DNA of 6,070 nucleotides. Origin: Chromatiales bacterium (GTDB lineage: Bacteria; Pseudomonadota; Gammaproteobacteria; JACCYU01). Under the pieces are notes generated by a model. It did no database searches, was not told where the DNA came from, and saw only the letters and a list, made by a program, of their open reading frames with translations. Position 1 is the stretch's first letter; each line of letters starts with the position of its first letter. Below, piece by piece: positions 5,490-6,070 of the stretch. The stretch is from assembly GCA_031177845.1 (NCBI GenBank), contig JAPSGG010000108.1:1-6070 (forward strand), written 5' to 3'. The position numbers were made by a program, and so were the translations under genes.

Positions 5490-5981
5490 ATGATCGAGGT
5501 GATTCGTGGCGATATTACGCAGCTTCGGCTCGACGCCCTCGTGAACGCCGCCAATGAATCACTGCTAGGCGGCGGCGGGGTCGATGGCGCGATCCACCGC
5601 GCGGCGGGGCCGGAGCTGAAGGCGTACAATCGCAGGCTGGGGGGATGTCCGACTGGCGAGGTGCGCATCTCGCCGGGCTTTAAGCTTCCCGCTCGATGGA
5701 TCATCCACACCGTGGGACCGGTGTGGCACGGCGGGGATCGGGGAGAGCCGGCGCTGCTTGAGTCCTGCTATCGCAACAGCTTTGCGTTGGCCCTGGAATA
5801 CCAGGTACGCACGATCGCCTTTCCCGGCATCAGCACCGGCGTTTATGCATTTCCAAAAGACCAGGCCGCCACCATCGCGGTATCTGTCATGCGCGATTAC
5901 GAGGACAGGTTCGAGCGCATCATCGCCTGCTGTTTCAGCGAAGAGGACGAACGCATTTATCTCAATTTACTCCGCTCCTAG
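5490..5981 (+). CDS. MacroD/YmdB-type macrodomain ADP-ribosyl hydrolase
   Basis: A 163-residue single-domain macro protein. MacroD-type enzymes bind ADP-ribose, hydrolyse O-acetyl-ADP-ribose and remove ADP-ribose from acidic residues of proteins; E. coli YmdB, the nearest well-known relative, has also been linked to RNase III control. All the signature blocks are here in order: IRGDIT (5-10), NAANESLLGGGGVDGAIH (19-36), GGCPTGEVRISPGFKLPA (51-68), IIHTVGPVW (71-79) and FPGISTGVYAFP (111-122). N22, D32 and H36 correspond to the catalytic or ligand-contacting residues of the family, so activity is expected. The ATG lies 9 bases after the sspB stop without a visible Shine-Dalgarno, suggesting co-transcription and coupling with sspB. 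A strong hairpin starts 9 bases after the stop. This gene is not part of the usual petABC-sspAB cluster as I know it. Confidence 0.93.
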   Translation: MIEVIRGDITQLRLDALVNAANESLLGGGGVDGAIHRAAGPELKAYNRRLGGCPTGEVRISPGFKLPARWIIHTVGPVWHGGDRGEPALLESCYRNSFALALEYQVRTIAFPGISTGVYAFPKDQAATIAVSVMRDYEDRFERIIACCFSEEDERIYLNLLRS

Positions 5982-5989
5982 GGCGGCTA

Positions 5990-6019
5990 CGCGCACGCGA
6001 GATCGTCGCTGCGCGGTTT
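5990..6019 (+). terminator. Strong hairpin after the macrodomain gene, possible terminator
   Basis: CGCGCA (5990-5995) pairs with TGCGCG (6010-6015), and GCGA (5997-6000) pairs with TCGC (6006-6009), giving a 10-bp GC-rich stem with one bulged C and a five-base loop. It begins 9 bases after the stop codon. Only three T residues (6017-6019) follow, so it may be a weak intrinsic terminator or an mRNA 3' stabiliser. Confidence 0.45.
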
Positions 6020-6050
6020 AAGCGTGGAGAACGCGGAGCACGCAGAGAGT
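6014..6050 (+). repeat. CGCAGAG-type repeat, second locus
   Basis: The stretch reads as GGTTTAA followed by three degenerate units GCGTGGAGAAC, GCGGAGCAC and GCAGAGAG. It resembles the left arm of the element at 4871-5015 (GGTTCAA then CCGCAGAGAT and CGCAGAGG). The element may continue past the window edge. It lies immediately after the hairpin at 5990-6015, so sspB and the macrodomain gene sit between two members of the same repeat family. Confidence 0.5.
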
Positions 6051-6070
6051 ATCATTTGTTGACGGAGCAT

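Overview
The window reads as chromosomal DNA of a GC-rich gammaproteobacterium, probably of the Chromatiales/Ectothiorhodospiraceae kind or a related uncultured lineage. This rests on gene order (petABC followed by sspA-sspB), on the SspA and SspB sequences, which align closely with E. coli-type proteins as I remember them, and on a beta/gamma-type cytochrome b. The exact taxon is inference. All genes are on the + strand and no convincing minus-strand gene is visible.

Layout. 36-794: a complete NIF3/DUF34 (YbgI-like) metalloprotein with a GTG start. 795-1199: a 405-base gap with a good intrinsic terminator at 969-993, a cluster of three CTAG motifs, and presumably the petABC promoter, which I could not place. 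1200-3953: petA (Rieske protein), petB (cytochrome b) and petC (cytochrome c1), overlapping by 1 nt or separated by 1 nt, the complete ubiquinol:cytochrome c oxidoreductase (bc1, complex III) operon. 3954-4222: a GC-rich spacer with hairpins. 4223-4852: sspA. 4853-5102: a spacer holding an imperfect inverted repeat built from CGCAGAG-type units. 5103-5480: sspB. 5490-5981: a MacroD/YmdB-type macrodomain gene 9 nt after sspB. 5982-6070: a strong hairpin, then another copy of the CGCAGAG-type repeat.

How the genes work together. PetABC passes electrons from the quinol pool to cytochrome c and pumps protons. SspA (RNA-polymerase-associated, GST fold) and SspB (adaptor delivering ssrA-tagged proteins to ClpXP) form the stringent-starvation pair that often follows petABC in beta/gamma-proteobacteria. 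The macrodomain enzyme, expected to remove ADP-ribose or hydrolyse O-acetyl-ADP-ribose, is the accessory member and is probably read with sspB.

Most of the window is conserved housekeeping content. The points most worth a second look are: a cytochrome b of 467 residues with what looks like an extra membrane hairpin of about 55 residues before the canonical last helix; a PLWY quinol-site motif in place of PEWY/PVWY; a macrodomain gene placed directly after sspB; and related repeats on both sides of the sspB-macrodomain pair. I see no evidence of a wholly new system.
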